A stretch of 26,352 nucleotides of DNA from positions 1 to 26,352 of the forward strand of contig CAJQRT010000015.1 in NCBI GenBank assembly GCA_905612335.1. The letters are read 5' to 3'. Source of the stretch: an uncultured Candidatus Pelagibacter sp. (GTDB lineage: Bacteria; Pseudomonadota; Alphaproteobacteria; Pelagibacterales; Pelagibacteraceae). Below the pieces are notes generated by a model that searched no databases, was not told the DNA's origin, and saw only the letters and a program-made list of their open reading frames with translations. Position numbers and translations under genes: made by a program. Shown here piece by piece: positions 1-8,044 of this stretch. Positions within the stretch are counted from its first letter, which is position 1. Every line of letters starts with the position of its first letter.

Positions 1-1
1 C

Positions 2-307
2 CAAACTTTTTCAGAAAAAAATTTGAACAAAGTTTTTTATTATAATGGTAGAGAGACATTATTAGATGTTCTTTATTTTAAGATTTTTAAATCCAAAAAA
101 GTAGACAATAAGTTAATTAAATTAATTGAAATTTTTAAGAAAAAAGAAATGTTTGTTATGCCATTTAAAGCAAGTACCTTGATGGAAAAATATCAACTTC
201 CCGAGGGAAGAGAGTTGGGACAGAAGCTAAAAGCAATAGAAGAAGTCTGGATTAGTAACGACTTCAAAATTTCAGATAAAGAAGTTCAAAAAATAGTAAG
301 TAATTAA
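2..307 (+). CDS. cca: CCA tRNA nucleotidyltransferase, C-terminal part (partial)
   Basis: This is the last ~101 residues of a protein whose start lies left of the window. The frame is open from base 2, so the in-frame TTG at base 23 is probably an internal leucine and not a start. The C-terminal segment with PEGRELGQKLKAIEEVW followed by ISNDF matches the end of alphaproteobacterial CCA-adding enzymes of the poly(A) polymerase family, where a G-x-x-LG-x-x-L-x-x-I-E-x-x-W pattern closes the helical tRNA-binding region. The family adds or repairs the CCA end of tRNAs; the catalytic head is outside the window, so activity cannot be judged. It converges on greA with a 4-base overlap of stop codons. 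Assignment rests on the tail only. Confidence 0.75.
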   Translation, partial: QTFSEKNLNKVFYYNGRETLLDVLYFKIFKSKKVDNKLIKLIEIFKKKEMFVMPFKASTLMEKYQLPEGRELGQKLKAIEEVWISNDFKISDKEVQKIVSN

Positions 308-780
308 ACGTACTTTACATCTTTAATTTCAAAGTTTTTTACACCTGCTGGAGTTTTAATTTCAACTAAATCATTTTTGTTTTTTCCAATTAAACCTCTA
401 CCTATTGGTGATTGAAAAAATATTAGTTTTTTTTGAAGGTCAGCCTCATCTTTTCCAACTATTTTATAGGTAATTTTTTCTTCAGTATCTAAATTTTCTA
501 AATCTACAGTTGAGCCAAAGATGACTTTTCCATCATTACTCATTTTGGTTACGTCGATTACATTTGCTCTTGCGATATTATCATTAATCTGAACTATTCT
601 TCCTTCATTATGTGATTGTTCTTCTTTTGCAGCATGGTATTCAGCATTTTCTTTCAGATCTCCATGCGATCTTGCTTCAGATATTGCAGCTACTATCTGT
701 GGACGTTTTTTCTCTTTTAAAAAAATTAGCTCTTCTTTTAAAACTTCAAGTCCAGCAGCTGTTATTGGTTCTTTTTCCAT
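304..780 (-). CDS. greA: Transcription elongation factor GreA
   Basis: 158 residues, the usual GreA length. Residues 1-75 form the N-terminal coiled coil with the acidic tip signature SHGDLKENAEYHAAKE (D41 and E44 are the tip residues that enter the RNA polymerase secondary channel). Residues ~85-158 form the FKBP-like domain, with SPIGRGLIGK at 124-133. GreA stimulates RNA polymerase to cleave backtracked transcripts. It is the last gene of trmL-hemF-greA: the hemF stop lies one base upstream of this ATG, so it is likely cotranscribed and perhaps translationally coupled. It converges on cca. No anomalies seen. Confidence 0.97.
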   Translation of the reverse strand: MEKEPITAAGLEVLKEELIFLKEKKRPQIVAAISEARSHGDLKENAEYHAAKEEQSHNEGRIVQINDNIARANVIDVTKMSNDGKVIFGSTVDLENLDTEEKITYKIVGKDEADLQKKLIFFQSPIGRGLIGKNKNDLVEIKTPAGVKNFEIKDVKYV

Positions 781-781
781 T

Positions 782-1609
782 TTAATTCCATTTTGCTATT
801 GGAGGCAAAGACATTAATATTCCCTCAACATTACCACCTGTTTGTAAACCAAATTTTGTGCCTCTATCGTATAGTAAGTTAAACTCAGCATATCTACCTC
901 TTTTAATATATTGTATCTCCTTTTGTTTTACAGTCCATTTCTTTTTGTGTTTCAATTGTATTATTGAGTTAAATAACATTTGAAAGGTAACTCCAAGATC
1001 TGTTACAAATTTAAAGTCTTTCTCCCAATCATTTTTTTTATAATCAAAAAAAATACCACCAATTCCTCTTGTTTCTTTTCTATGTGGTAAATAAAAATAT
1101 TCATCACACCACTTTTTATATTTTTTATATAATTTTTTATCATGTCGATCACACATTTTTTTTAATTCGCTATGAAGGAAGCTTTTTTCTTTAAGATCTT
1201 GAATGCAAGGTGTTACATCCATACCACCACCAAACCATCCATGCGTTGTATAGATAAACCTTGTGTTAAAGTGAATTGCTGGAACATGAGGATTTCTCAT
1301 ATGCATTACAATAGAAATTCCAGATGCCCAAAAATTTTGATTTCTAGAGGCACCTGGAATTTTTTTACTCATTTCTTTTGAAAACTTTCCATGGACCTCT
1401 GAAAAATTTACACCAACTTTTTCAAAAATTTTACCATTTTTTAAAACTCTAAACTCCCCACCACCTTCATCTTTAATTTCATTTCTATTCCAAGTTTTAG
1501 ATTTAAATTTGAATTTTTTACCTTCTAGTTTTTCAATATCGTTACAAATTGTGTTCTGCAGTAACTTAAACCAATTAGAAGCAAGTTTTTTTTTAATTTC
1601 TTTATTCAT
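782..1609 (-). CDS. hemF: Oxygen-dependent coproporphyrinogen III oxidase
   Basis: 275 residues, somewhat shorter than the ~300 of E. coli HemF. Family blocks appear in order: GGGEFRVLKNGKIFEKVGVN (49-68), VMHMRNPHVPAIHFNTR (101-117, with the conserved histidines), WFGGGMDVTP (125-134), WCDEYFYLPHRKE and RGIGGIFFD (167-189), RGRYAEFNLLYDRGT (237-251) and TGGNVEGILMSLPP near the end. The enzyme decarboxylates two propionate side chains of coproporphyrinogen III using O2, in haem synthesis; no iron-sulfur radical-SAM HemN motif is present. The ATG overlaps the trmL stop by one base. Haem supply suits the neighbouring bc1 operon, which is transcribed divergently from this operon. Confidence 0.97.
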   Translation of the reverse strand: MNKEIKKKLASNWFKLLQNTICNDIEKLEGKKFKFKSKTWNRNEIKDEGGGEFRVLKNGKIFEKVGVNFSEVHGKFSKEMSKKIPGASRNQNFWASGISIVMHMRNPHVPAIHFNTRFIYTTHGWFGGGMDVTPCIQDLKEKSFLHSELKKMCDRHDKKLYKKYKKWCDEYFYLPHRKETRGIGGIFFDYKKNDWEKDFKFVTDLGVTFQMLFNSIIQLKHKKKWTVKQKEIQYIKRGRYAEFNLLYDRGTKFGLQTGGNVEGILMSLPPIAKWN

Positions 1610-2070
1610 TATTTGTTAAAGTTAGTTTGTCTTAAATTTTCTGAAAGAATTATAGCAACTGATGAGGCTATATTTAAAGATCTCTTATTGTCCATCATGG
1701 GTATTTTCAACCTATACTTAATAGAATTATGAACATGATCTGGTACACCAGCACTTTCTCTTCCAAATAATAGTGTATCATTACTCTCAAATTTGAAGGC
1801 AGTATAAGAGTCTGCTGATTTAGTTGTTAACAATATTACTCTCTCATTCTTTTTTGATTTAAAAAACTCCTCTGAACTTTGATAAAATTTTATCATTTTT
1901 TCATCCATGTAATCCATTACAACTCTTTTAAATCTTTTATCATTGAATAAAAAACCACATGGTTCAATTATCTCTAAATCAGCACCTAAACATGCGCATG
2001 TTCTAATAATAGCTGCTGTATTTTGAGGAATATCAGGTTCATATAAGGCTATTTTAGGTCTCAAACTCAT
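1609..2070 (-). CDS. trmL: tRNA (cytidine/uridine-2'-O)-methyltransferase TrmL
   Basis: 153 residues, the length of minimal SPOUT (TrmL/YibK) enzymes that lack an extra RNA-binding domain. The three SpoU motifs are visible: PDIPQNTAAIIRTCACLG (12-29), LLFGRESAGVPD (100-111) and IPMMDNKRSLNIASSVAI (123-140), which form the knotted SAM site. Family enzymes 2'-O-methylate the wobble base of tRNA-Leu isoacceptors. This is the first gene of a three-gene minus-strand operon, trmL-hemF-greA; an upstream promoter is recorded separately. A related SpoU-type rRNA methyltransferase is the alternative, but the short length and IPQN motif favour TrmL. Confidence 0.93.
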   Translation of the reverse strand: MSLRPKIALYEPDIPQNTAAIIRTCACLGADLEIIEPCGFLFNDKRFKRVVMDYMDEKMIKFYQSSEEFFKSKKNERVILLTTKSADSYTAFKFESNDTLLFGRESAGVPDHVHNSIKYRLKIPMMDNKRSLNIASSVAIILSENLRQTNFNK

Positions 2071-2110
2071 GTTTTATGTGTCATTGTTTCAGTGGAAAAA
2101 AAACTTTTTT

Positions 2111-2139
2111 CTTATATGAAATCATATATTAGATAACAA
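2111..2139 (-). promoter_or_regulatory. Candidate sigma-70 promoter of trmL-hemF-greA
   Basis: On the minus strand TTGTTA (2134-2139) is followed by a 17-base spacer and TATAAG (2111-2116), each close to the -35 and -10 consensus. Transcription would begin near 2104, giving a ~35-base leader to the trmL ATG. A 7-2-7 inverted repeat, TATATGAAATCATATA (2113-2128), overlaps the -10 box and spacer. The site lies in the 86-base divergent gap before petA, so both operons could be controlled from it. AT-rich sequence makes chance matches likely. Confidence 0.45.
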
Positions 2140-2156
2140 TATACAAAAAATAAAAG

Positions 2157-2666
2157 ATGTCTGAAAAAAAACCTGAAAGAAGAGAATTTTTATTTACAGC
2201 TTCGTATGCGGTAGGTGCTGTTGGGGTGGGGGCTGTTGTTTGGCCTTTAGTTGATCAAATGAACCCTGATGCCTCTGTTAAAGCATTAGCTAGCACAGAA
2301 GTTGATGTTAGTGCAGTTCAGTCTGGTAAATCAATCACTGTGCTTTGGAGAGGAAAACCAGTTTTTATTAAAAGAAGAACACCTGAAGAGATAGCAGAAG
2401 CAAGAGCTGTTAAGATGGAAGATTTAAAAGATCCCCAAAAAGATGAAGATAGAGCTAAAAATCCTGAGTGGTTAGTAATGGTTGGTGTTTGTACGCATTT
2501 AGGTTGCGTACCCTTAAATGATAAAGGTGACTATAATGGATGGTTTTGTCCATGCCATGGATCACACTACGATACATCGGGAAGAATTAGAAAAGGTCCA
2601 GCTCCATTAAATATGGAAGTTCCTAAATATGAATTTATTAATAGTAACACAATTAAAATCGGATAA
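2157..2666 (+). CDS. petA: Ubiquinol-cytochrome c reductase, Rieske iron-sulfur subunit
   Basis: 169 residues. The N terminus has a twin-arginine motif (R8-R9-E-F-L) followed by a hydrophobic stretch (~13-32), the usual uncleaved Tat signal anchor of Rieske proteins. The cluster-binding loops are CTHLGC (112-117) and CPCHGSHYD (131-139): C112, H114, C131 and H134 bind the [2Fe-2S] centre, and C117 and C133 would form the disulfide. GPAP follows at 147-150. The charged insert around residues 73-105 ([12 protein letters not shown]...) is typical of alphaproteobacterial and mitochondrial-type Rieske proteins. The protein passes electrons from quinol at the Qo site to cytochrome c1. First gene of petABC, with 9 bases to petB. 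Confidence 0.97.
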   Translation: MSEKKPERREFLFTASYAVGAVGVGAVVWPLVDQMNPDASVKALASTEVDVSAVQSGKSITVLWRGKPVFIKRRTPEEIAEARAVKMEDLKDPQKDEDRAKNPEWLVMVGVCTHLGCVPLNDKGDYNGWFCPCHGSHYDTSGRIRKGPAPLNMEVPKYEFINSNTIKIG

Positions 2667-2675
2667 TTAATAATT

Positions 2676-3935
2676 ATGAGTGATCACGAGTACGTTCCTG
2701 CATCAAAATTTGGAAAATGGTTTAATGACAGACTTCCACTTTTGTCACTTGCTAGTCATTTAACAGACTATCCAACACCCAAAAATTTAAATTATTGGTG
2801 GACTTTTGGGGGAATATTAACTTTTTGCTTAATTACACAAATCGTAACGGGTTTAACTTTAGCAATGCATTATATTGCTCATGCTGACTTAGCTTTTGAA
2901 AGCGTTGAGCACATCATGAGAGATGTAAACTATGGATGGCTTATAAGATACATTCATGCAAATGGTGCATCGATGTTTTTCTTAGCAGTATATATTCATA
3001 TATTCAGATCGTTATTTTATGGATCTTATAAATCTCCAAGAGAAATAATTTGGATTATTGGAATAATAATTTATCTTTTAATGATGGCGGCAGCCTTTAT
3101 GGGATATGTTTTACCTTGGGGCCAGATGAGTTTTTGGGGAGCAACAGTTATAACAAATCTTTTTAGTGCAATACCTTTAGTGGGAGAAGGAATAGTAAAT
3201 TGGTTGTGGGGTGGTTATTCTGTAGATAATCCAACTTTAACAAGGTTCTTTACACTTCATTACTTAATTCCATTTTTAATTTTAGGATTAGTAGTTCTTC
3301 ATATTTGGGCTTTACACATTCCTGGGAATAATAATCCAGTGGGAATTGACGTTAAAAAACCCTCTAAGGATACGGTGCCATTCCATCCATATATTGTCAT
3401 TAAAGATGCTTTTGCATTACTAATGTTTACGATTGTTTTTGCATTTTTTGTTTTTTATTCACCAAATATTCTGGGACATGCGGACAACTATATAGAGGCG
3501 AATCCAATGGTGACACCAGCTCATATTGTTCCTGAATGGTATCTGCTGCCTTTTTATGCAATCTTAAGATCAGTTCCAGATAAATTAATGGGTGTAGTTG
3601 CAATGTTATCAGCAATTTTAATTTTAGCCGCACTGCCTTGGTTAGATACTTCAAAGATTAGATCAGCTGTATTTAGACCTCTTTACAAACAATTTTATTG
3701 GATACTAGTGGTGGATGTATTAGTTCTAGGTTACGTAGGTGCAATGCCCGCTGAAGGGCTTTACTTATTGATCGCGAGGGTCGCCACAGCTTACTACTTT
3801 ATTCATTTTTTAATAATTTTACCGGTATTAGGATTTAAAGAAAAAACTATACCTTTACCTTTAAGTATTACAGAACCAGTACTTGGAGGATTCCCAATGG
3901 CATCAGCTGTTAAAAAAAAAGAAAGTTTAAATTAA
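2676..3935 (+). CDS. petB: Ubiquinol-cytochrome c reductase, cytochrome b subunit
   Basis: 419 residues, full length for an alphaproteobacterial cytochrome b. The two bis-histidine haem pairs have the standard spacing of 14: H94/H108 ([16 protein letters not shown]) and H195/H209 ([13 protein letters not shown]). The Qo-site PEWY motif is at 286-289. About eight hydrophobic segments are evident. The protein holds haems bL and bH and both quinone sites of complex III in the inner membrane. It lies between petA and petC with very short gaps (9 and 4 bases), so the three genes should be one transcript. The C-terminal tail is lysine-rich and encoded by a run of nine A, with no sign of a broken frame. 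Confidence 0.98.
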   Translation: MSDHEYVPASKFGKWFNDRLPLLSLASHLTDYPTPKNLNYWWTFGGILTFCLITQIVTGLTLAMHYIAHADLAFESVEHIMRDVNYGWLIRYIHANGASMFFLAVYIHIFRSLFYGSYKSPREIIWIIGIIIYLLMMAAAFMGYVLPWGQMSFWGATVITNLFSAIPLVGEGIVNWLWGGYSVDNPTLTRFFTLHYLIPFLILGLVVLHIWALHIPGNNNPVGIDVKKPSKDTVPFHPYIVIKDAFALLMFTIVFAFFVFYSPNILGHADNYIEANPMVTPAHIVPEWYLLPFYAILRSVPDKLMGVVAMLSAILILAALPWLDTSKIRSAVFRPLYKQFYWILVVDVLVLGYVGAMPAEGLYLLIARVATAYYFIHFLIILPVLGFKEKTIPLPLSITEPVLGGFPMASAVKKKESLN

Positions 3936-3939
3936 TTCA

Positions 3940-4719
3940 GTGAAAAATATTTTTAAAATAACCTATTTAATAGCCTTTATTTTAACTGGAGCAATACAAG
4001 TTAATGCAGCAGAAAAAGTTGATCTTTTAAAAACAGATTGGAGTTTCAAAGGTCTTTTTGGTAAATTTGATAGGGGTTCGCTTCAAAGAGGATATCAGGT
4101 TTATACGGAGGTTTGTGCATCGTGCCATTCAATGAAATACGTAAGTTATAGAAACTTATTTGAACCTGGTGGACCAGAATTTACTGAAGATCAGGCAAAA
4201 GCTATTGCGGCAGGTTTTGAAGTTACTGATGGACCAAATAGTGATGGAGAAATGTTTGTAAGACCAGCAAAATTATCTGATAAATTTGTTATGCCTTTCG
4301 CAAATGTAAAAGCAGCACAAGCAGCAAATGGAGGAGCTTATCCACCAGATATGTCTGTATTAGCAAAAGCTAGAAGTGGTGGGGTAGACTATATTTATTC
4401 TGTACTTTTAGGCTATGAAGATCCACCTAGTGGAGTAACTCTAGAGGATGGAGTTTATTATAATAAATACATGTATGGAAATAATATTAAAATGTCAGAG
4501 CCATTATCTGATGGTTTAGTTGAATATAGTGATGGCACTACTGCCACAAAAGAGCAAATGGCCAAAGATGTGACGACATTTTTAATGTGGGCTGCAGAAC
4601 CACATTTAGAAGCAAGACATAAAATGGGCTTTAGAGCTATTTTGTATTTAATTATTTTAACTATTTTAGTTTATTTTAGTATGAAGAAAATTTGGTCACG
4701 TATTGAATCTGAAGTTTAA
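3940..4719 (+). CDS. petC: Ubiquinol-cytochrome c reductase, cytochrome c1 subunit
   Basis: 259 residues with a GTG start four bases after the petB stop. Residues 1-23 form a Sec signal peptide ending VNA before AEKVD. Haem c attaches at CASCH (C59, C62, H63), followed by SMKYVSYRNL. The family segment MPFANVKAAQAANGGAYPPD is at 118-137 and the likely distal ligand is M185 (NNIKMSEPL). A single C-terminal transmembrane helix (~231-247) anchors it with the haem domain in the periplasm. It accepts electrons from the Rieske subunit. Its last 24 bases overlap the end of ychF on the other strand, so no terminator fits between them. Confidence 0.97.
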   Translation: MKNIFKITYLIAFILTGAIQVNAAEKVDLLKTDWSFKGLFGKFDRGSLQRGYQVYTEVCASCHSMKYVSYRNLFEPGGPEFTEDQAKAIAAGFEVTDGPNSDGEMFVRPAKLSDKFVMPFANVKAAQAANGGAYPPDMSVLAKARSGGVDYIYSVLLGYEDPPSGVTLEDGVYYNKYMYGNNIKMSEPLSDGLVEYSDGTTATKEQMAKDVTTFLMWAAEPHLEARHKMGFRAILYLIILTILVYFSMKKIWSRIESEV

Positions 4720-5769
4720 TATATCACCATCTTTGACAATATAATCTTTCCCTTCAAGTCTCATTTTTCCATTAGTTTTAGAATTCACCCAACCTTGATT
4801 TGCTATGAAGTCTTCATATGCAATTGTTTCAGCTCTAATAAAACCTTTTTCAAAATCAGTATGTATTTCACCAGCTGCTTTTGGTGCAGTGCAATTTTTC
4901 TGGATAGTCCAGGCTCTAGTTTCTTCAGGTCCAGATGTAAAGTAAGTGTCTAGCTCTAAAATATTGTAACCCTTTTGAATTAGCATATTTAAACCAGTTC
5001 TTTTTAATCCAATCATCTCCATATAATTTTCTTTTTCTTCATTATCTAATTGATTTATTTGGTTCTCAATATCAGCTGAAACTATTAGGGTATTTTTTTC
5101 ACCAAATTTATCAATAAATGCTTGTGTGTATTTATTTCCATTTTGAACACTTGCTTCATCAACATTACATACAAAGATTTTAGGTTTTAAAGACAATAAA
5201 CCACTTTGGTTTATTAATTTTTTGTCAAATTGTTCATAAAGTATTTGAATATTTTTAGAATTATTTATGCAGTCAGAAGCAATTTCTAATATTTTTAATT
5301 GCTCTTCATCCACATTTTTCTTATTATTTTTTTCTAATCTTTTTTGTATTGATTCAAGGTCTGCCAACATCATTTCTGTTTCAATAATTTCTAAATCTCT
5401 GATTGGATCAACAGTTGGGTTCACATTTTGAATATCATCAGAGTCAAAACACCTGATCATATGTATGACTGCATCGACTTCTCTTATATGAGATAAGAAT
5501 TTATTTCCTAAGCCTTCACCTTTAGAGGCGCCCTCTACTAGTCCGGCTATATCCACAAACTCAATAGTGGTATTAATTTTTTTTTTTGATTTTGATATTT
5601 CTACTAATTTATCTAGTCTTTCATCTGGTACAGGAACTACACCAACATTTGGTTCTATCGTACAAAAGGGGAAATTAGCAGCTTGTGCCTTGCTTGAATT
5701 TGTAAGTGCATTAAATAATGTAGATTTACCAACATTAGGTAAGCCAACAATTCCACACTTAAAACTCAT
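4696..5769 (-). CDS. ychF: Redox-regulated ATPase/GTPase YchF (Obg family)
   Basis: 357 residues, close to the usual 363. G1 is GLPNVGKST (9-17), G3 is DIAGL (73-77) within VDIAGLVEGASKGEGLG, and the G4 position reads NVDE (202-205) in place of NKxD, the variant that gives YchF its preference for ATP. A coiled coil (~130-185) and a C-terminal TGS domain (~275-355, ending KDGDILNFRFN) complete the architecture. The family binds ribosomes and is linked to stress and redox responses. It is the final gene of the lgt-to-ychF run; its ATG overlaps the pth stop by one base. An uninterrupted run of 11 A on the coding strand encodes the SKKKI segment around residues 61-65. Confidence 0.97.
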   Translation of the reverse strand: MSFKCGIVGLPNVGKSTLFNALTNSSKAQAANFPFCTIEPNVGVVPVPDERLDKLVEISKSKKKINTTIEFVDIAGLVEGASKGEGLGNKFLSHIREVDAVIHMIRCFDSDDIQNVNPTVDPIRDLEIIETEMMLADLESIQKRLEKNNKKNVDEEQLKILEIASDCINNSKNIQILYEQFDKKLINQSGLLSLKPKIFVCNVDEASVQNGNKYTQAFIDKFGEKNTLIVSADIENQINQLDNEEKENYMEMIGLKRTGLNMLIQKGYNILELDTYFTSGPEETRAWTIQKNCTAPKAAGEIHTDFEKGFIRAETIAYEDFIANQGWVNSKTNGKMRLEGKDYIVKDGDILNFRFNT

Positions 5770-6329
5770 TACTTATTATTTACAGTGCTTGAGAATAAAT
5801 CTAATTTTTTATCAATTAATATAGCCATTGAATCAATAATATTTTTAGTAATTTTTTCTAGTTGTATCATTTCATCTTCATCAAAATCTTTTAATACATG
5901 GTCTGAAACATCGGCCTTAGTTTTGGGTCTTCCAATTCCTATTCTTACTCTTGAATAATCTTTACCAATAAATTTATCAATAGACTCGATACCATTATGT
6001 CCTGCACTGGATCCTGCAAATTTTGCTTTTACTTTTCCAAACTCAAGGTCAAGGTCATCATGGAAGACAATCACATCTTCAGCATCAATTTTGAAGTATT
6101 CAATTAATTCTCTTATACAAATTCCAGAGTTATTCATAAAAGTTAAAGGTTTTATTGCATAAACCTTTTTATCTTCAATATTACCTGTGGTTAATAATCC
6201 TTTAAATTTTGGTTTTTGTTTAGACAGACCAAATTTCTGATTAAGAGCATCAATTAATTTGAAACCAATATTGTGTCTGTTGTTTTCGCTATCGGGTGTT
6301 GGATTTCCTAAGCCTACAAATAAAAGCAT
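5769..6329 (-). CDS. pth: Peptidyl-tRNA hydrolase
   Basis: 186 residues, normal for bacterial Pth. Catalytic features are visible: GLGNP (6-10), the RHNIGF block with catalytic H19, MNNSG (65-69), HDDLDL with D92 (90-95) and AGHNGIESI with N112. RVRIGIGRP follows (128-135). The enzyme frees tRNAs from prematurely released peptidyl-tRNAs in the cytoplasm. It lies downstream of rplY, a classic rplY/ctc-pth-ychF order in proteobacteria, with a 45-base AT-rich gap to rplY and a one-base overlap with ychF. No unusual residues. Confidence 0.97.
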   Translation of the reverse strand: MLLFVGLGNPTPDSENNRHNIGFKLIDALNQKFGLSKQKPKFKGLLTTGNIEDKKVYAIKPLTFMNNSGICIRELIEYFKIDAEDVIVFHDDLDLEFGKVKAKFAGSSAGHNGIESIDKFIGKDYSRVRIGIGRPKTKADVSDHVLKDFDEDEMIQLEKITKNIIDSMAILIDKKLDLFSSTVNNK

Positions 6330-6374
6330 ATTTTTTTTAAATCGTATCTAGGAGTCTTCACTATAATAAGTTGA

Positions 6375-7061
6375 TTATTTTTTTTCTTCAGTGGCTTTTT
6401 TTTCATCGCCATCTTTTTTATCACCCTCAGCAGCTGGTGCTTCTTCTTTGCCATCTTCTGTTGTTGCCACTTCTGCTTCAGCTGGTTTTTCTGGCTCTTT
6501 CATAACTGTAGGCGCTGCCAATGTTGCAATTACAAAATCTCTTCCAATAATAGTTGGTGTAACACCTTCTTCTAGTTTAACTGAAGATATTTTGAAACTT
6601 TCCCCAATATCTACGCCATCCAAGTCAATAGTTATTGCAGATGGGATTTTTTCACTTGGGCATTTTAATTCTATTTCTCTTCTAACAATGTTTAGTACTC
6701 CACCTCTTTTTAAACCTGGTGAAGTTTCATGGTTAATAAAATCTACAGGAACTTCTATTCTAATTTTTACACCTGGGACAACTCTAAGAAAATCAATATG
6801 AGTTGGCTCATCTGATATTACATTATAAGTAATTTCTCTTGGTAAAACATTTTGAGGCTTACCATCTAAATTAAGAGTTATTATATTTGATAAAAAGCTT
6901 CCTTTTCCTATTAAAGATTTTAATGTTTTTTTTAATACAGTAACTTTTTGGTTTTGCTCTGGTCCCCCATAAATTATGCCAGGGATATTTCCAGCCAATC
7001 TAAGAGAACGAACGTCTCCTTTTGACTTAGTGTTTCTAGTATTTGCTTCAAGTGAATTCAT
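6375..7061 (-). CDS. rplY: 50S ribosomal protein L25 / Ctc (long form)
   Basis: 228 residues, the long Ctc/TL5-type form. Residues 1-93 form the L25 domain that binds 5S rRNA (NTRNTKSKGDVRSLRLAGNIPGIIYG; HIDFLRV at 88-94). Residues ~100-185 form the second beta domain. Residues ~188-228 are a low-complexity tail of Glu, Lys, Ala and Asp (for example PAEAEVATTEDGKEEAPAAE), likely disordered. The ATG directly follows TTTTT on the coding strand and I see no Shine-Dalgarno sequence; a short hairpin lies just upstream. The open antisense frame opposite the tail is a shadow of its codon bias. It sits between prs and pth. Confidence 0.95.
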   Translation of the reverse strand: MNSLEANTRNTKSKGDVRSLRLAGNIPGIIYGGPEQNQKVTVLKKTLKSLIGKGSFLSNIITLNLDGKPQNVLPREITYNVISDEPTHIDFLRVVPGVKIRIEVPVDFINHETSPGLKRGGVLNIVRREIELKCPSEKIPSAITIDLDGVDIGESFKISSVKLEEGVTPTIIGRDFVIATLAAPTVMKEPEKPAEAEVATTEDGKEEAPAAEGDKKDGDEKKATEEKK

Positions 7062-7080
7062 AAAAAGATGGCTTTTAGCC
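7062..7080 (-). terminator. Weak hairpin plus T-run between prs and rplY
   Basis: On the minus strand the 44-base prs-rplY gap contains GGCT-AAA-AGCC (plus-strand positions 7070-7080), then ATC and TTTTT (7062-7066), then the rplY ATG. It looks like a minimal intrinsic terminator or attenuator, but a 4-bp stem is weak. It could instead be a structure at the rplY translation start. Low confidence. Confidence 0.2.
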
Positions 7081-7105
7081 CAAGTTTCTTAATAACTCAA
7101 GATAA

Positions 7106-8038
7106 TTATTTAAATAAATCAGATACAGATGTTGAGTTAGAGATTCTTTTAATTGCCTCACCCATAAGGGCTGAAATAGGCAAAACTTCTATATTTTTAA
7201 CATTTTTAATTTTATCATGATTGTCAATTGTATCCGTTATTACTAATTTTTTAATGACAGATTTTTTAATTTTATCTACAGCCTCTCCACTTAAAACTCC
7301 ATGAGTAATATAAACATAAACATCTTTAGCGCCCCTATCTTTTAAAGCTTTAGCAGCGTTTACTATAGTTCCACCTGAATCAATTATATCATCAACTATA
7401 ACACAAGTTTTGCCTTTAACATCTCCTATAACATTCATAACTTTGGATTGACCTGGTTTAGGTCTTCTTTTATCCACAATAGCGAGGTCCACATTTAAAA
7501 TTTTACCAAGTGCTCTCGCTCTTTCAGTTCCACCAACATCTGGTGCAACACAAATAATATTTTTACTTTTGATATTTTTTTTAGCATGTCTTGCAAAAAT
7601 TGGTGTAGCAAATAAGTTGTCTACAGGAATGTCAAAAAAGCCCTGAATTTGTCCTGCATGAAGGTCTACAGTAACAACTCTATCAGCACCCGCTTTAGTA
7701 ATTAAGTTAGAAACAAGTTTTGCAGAAATAGAAGTTCGTGGCACTACTTTTCGATCTTGTCGTGCATATCCAAAATAAGGAATGACAGCAGTAATATTTT
7801 TTGCTGATGATCTTTTTAAGGCATCAATACAAAGTAGTAATTCCATTAAGTTGTCGTTTGCAGGTGATGAAATAGACTGAATTATAAAGATACTATTGCC
7901 TCTAATATTTTCATTAATTTCTATATAAATTTCTCCATCAGAAAACTTTTTTATACTTGACTTCACAAGTTTAGTTTTTAGATATTTTGCAATATTTTTA
8001 CTGAGAGGTTTATTGCTGTTTCCAGTTAATAATTTCAT
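7106..8038 (-). CDS. prs: Ribose-phosphate pyrophosphokinase
   Basis: 310 residues, the usual length. Motifs include FSDGEI (32-37), the ATP-loop segment [10 protein letters not shown] (88-97), [14 protein letters not shown] (122-135, metal-binding histidine) and the PRPP-binding loop [13 protein letters not shown] (212-224). It makes PRPP from ribose-5-phosphate and ATP for nucleotide, histidine and tryptophan synthesis. The gene follows pgeF with only 6 bases between them, so the two are almost certainly cotranscribed; pgeF-family enzymes release ribose-1-phosphate from purine nucleosides, which feeds the same pool. Followed after 44 bases by rplY. Confidence 0.97.
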   Translation of the reverse strand: MKLLTGNSNKPLSKNIAKYLKTKLVKSSIKKFSDGEIYIEINENIRGNSIFIIQSISSPANDNLMELLLCIDALKRSSAKNITAVIPYFGYARQDRKVVPRTSISAKLVSNLITKAGADRVVTVDLHAGQIQGFFDIPVDNLFATPIFARHAKKNIKSKNIICVAPDVGGTERARALGKILNVDLAIVDKRRPKPGQSKVMNVIGDVKGKTCVIVDDIIDSGGTIVNAAKALKDRGAKDVYVYITHGVLSGEAVDKIKKSVIKKLVITDTIDNHDKIKNVKNIEVLPISALMGEAIKRISNSTSVSDLFK

Positions 8039-8044
8039 GAGATA

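Noticed and set aside
3427..3654. Minus-strand open frame within petB
   Set aside because: Antisense to a clear cytochrome b gene; composition follows its hydrophobic codons.
6391..6801. Open 136-codon plus-strand frame rich in Ser, Ala and Pro
   Set aside because: It lies wholly antisense to rplY and mirrors the codon bias of the acidic tail and beta domain; no ribosome site or family resemblance.
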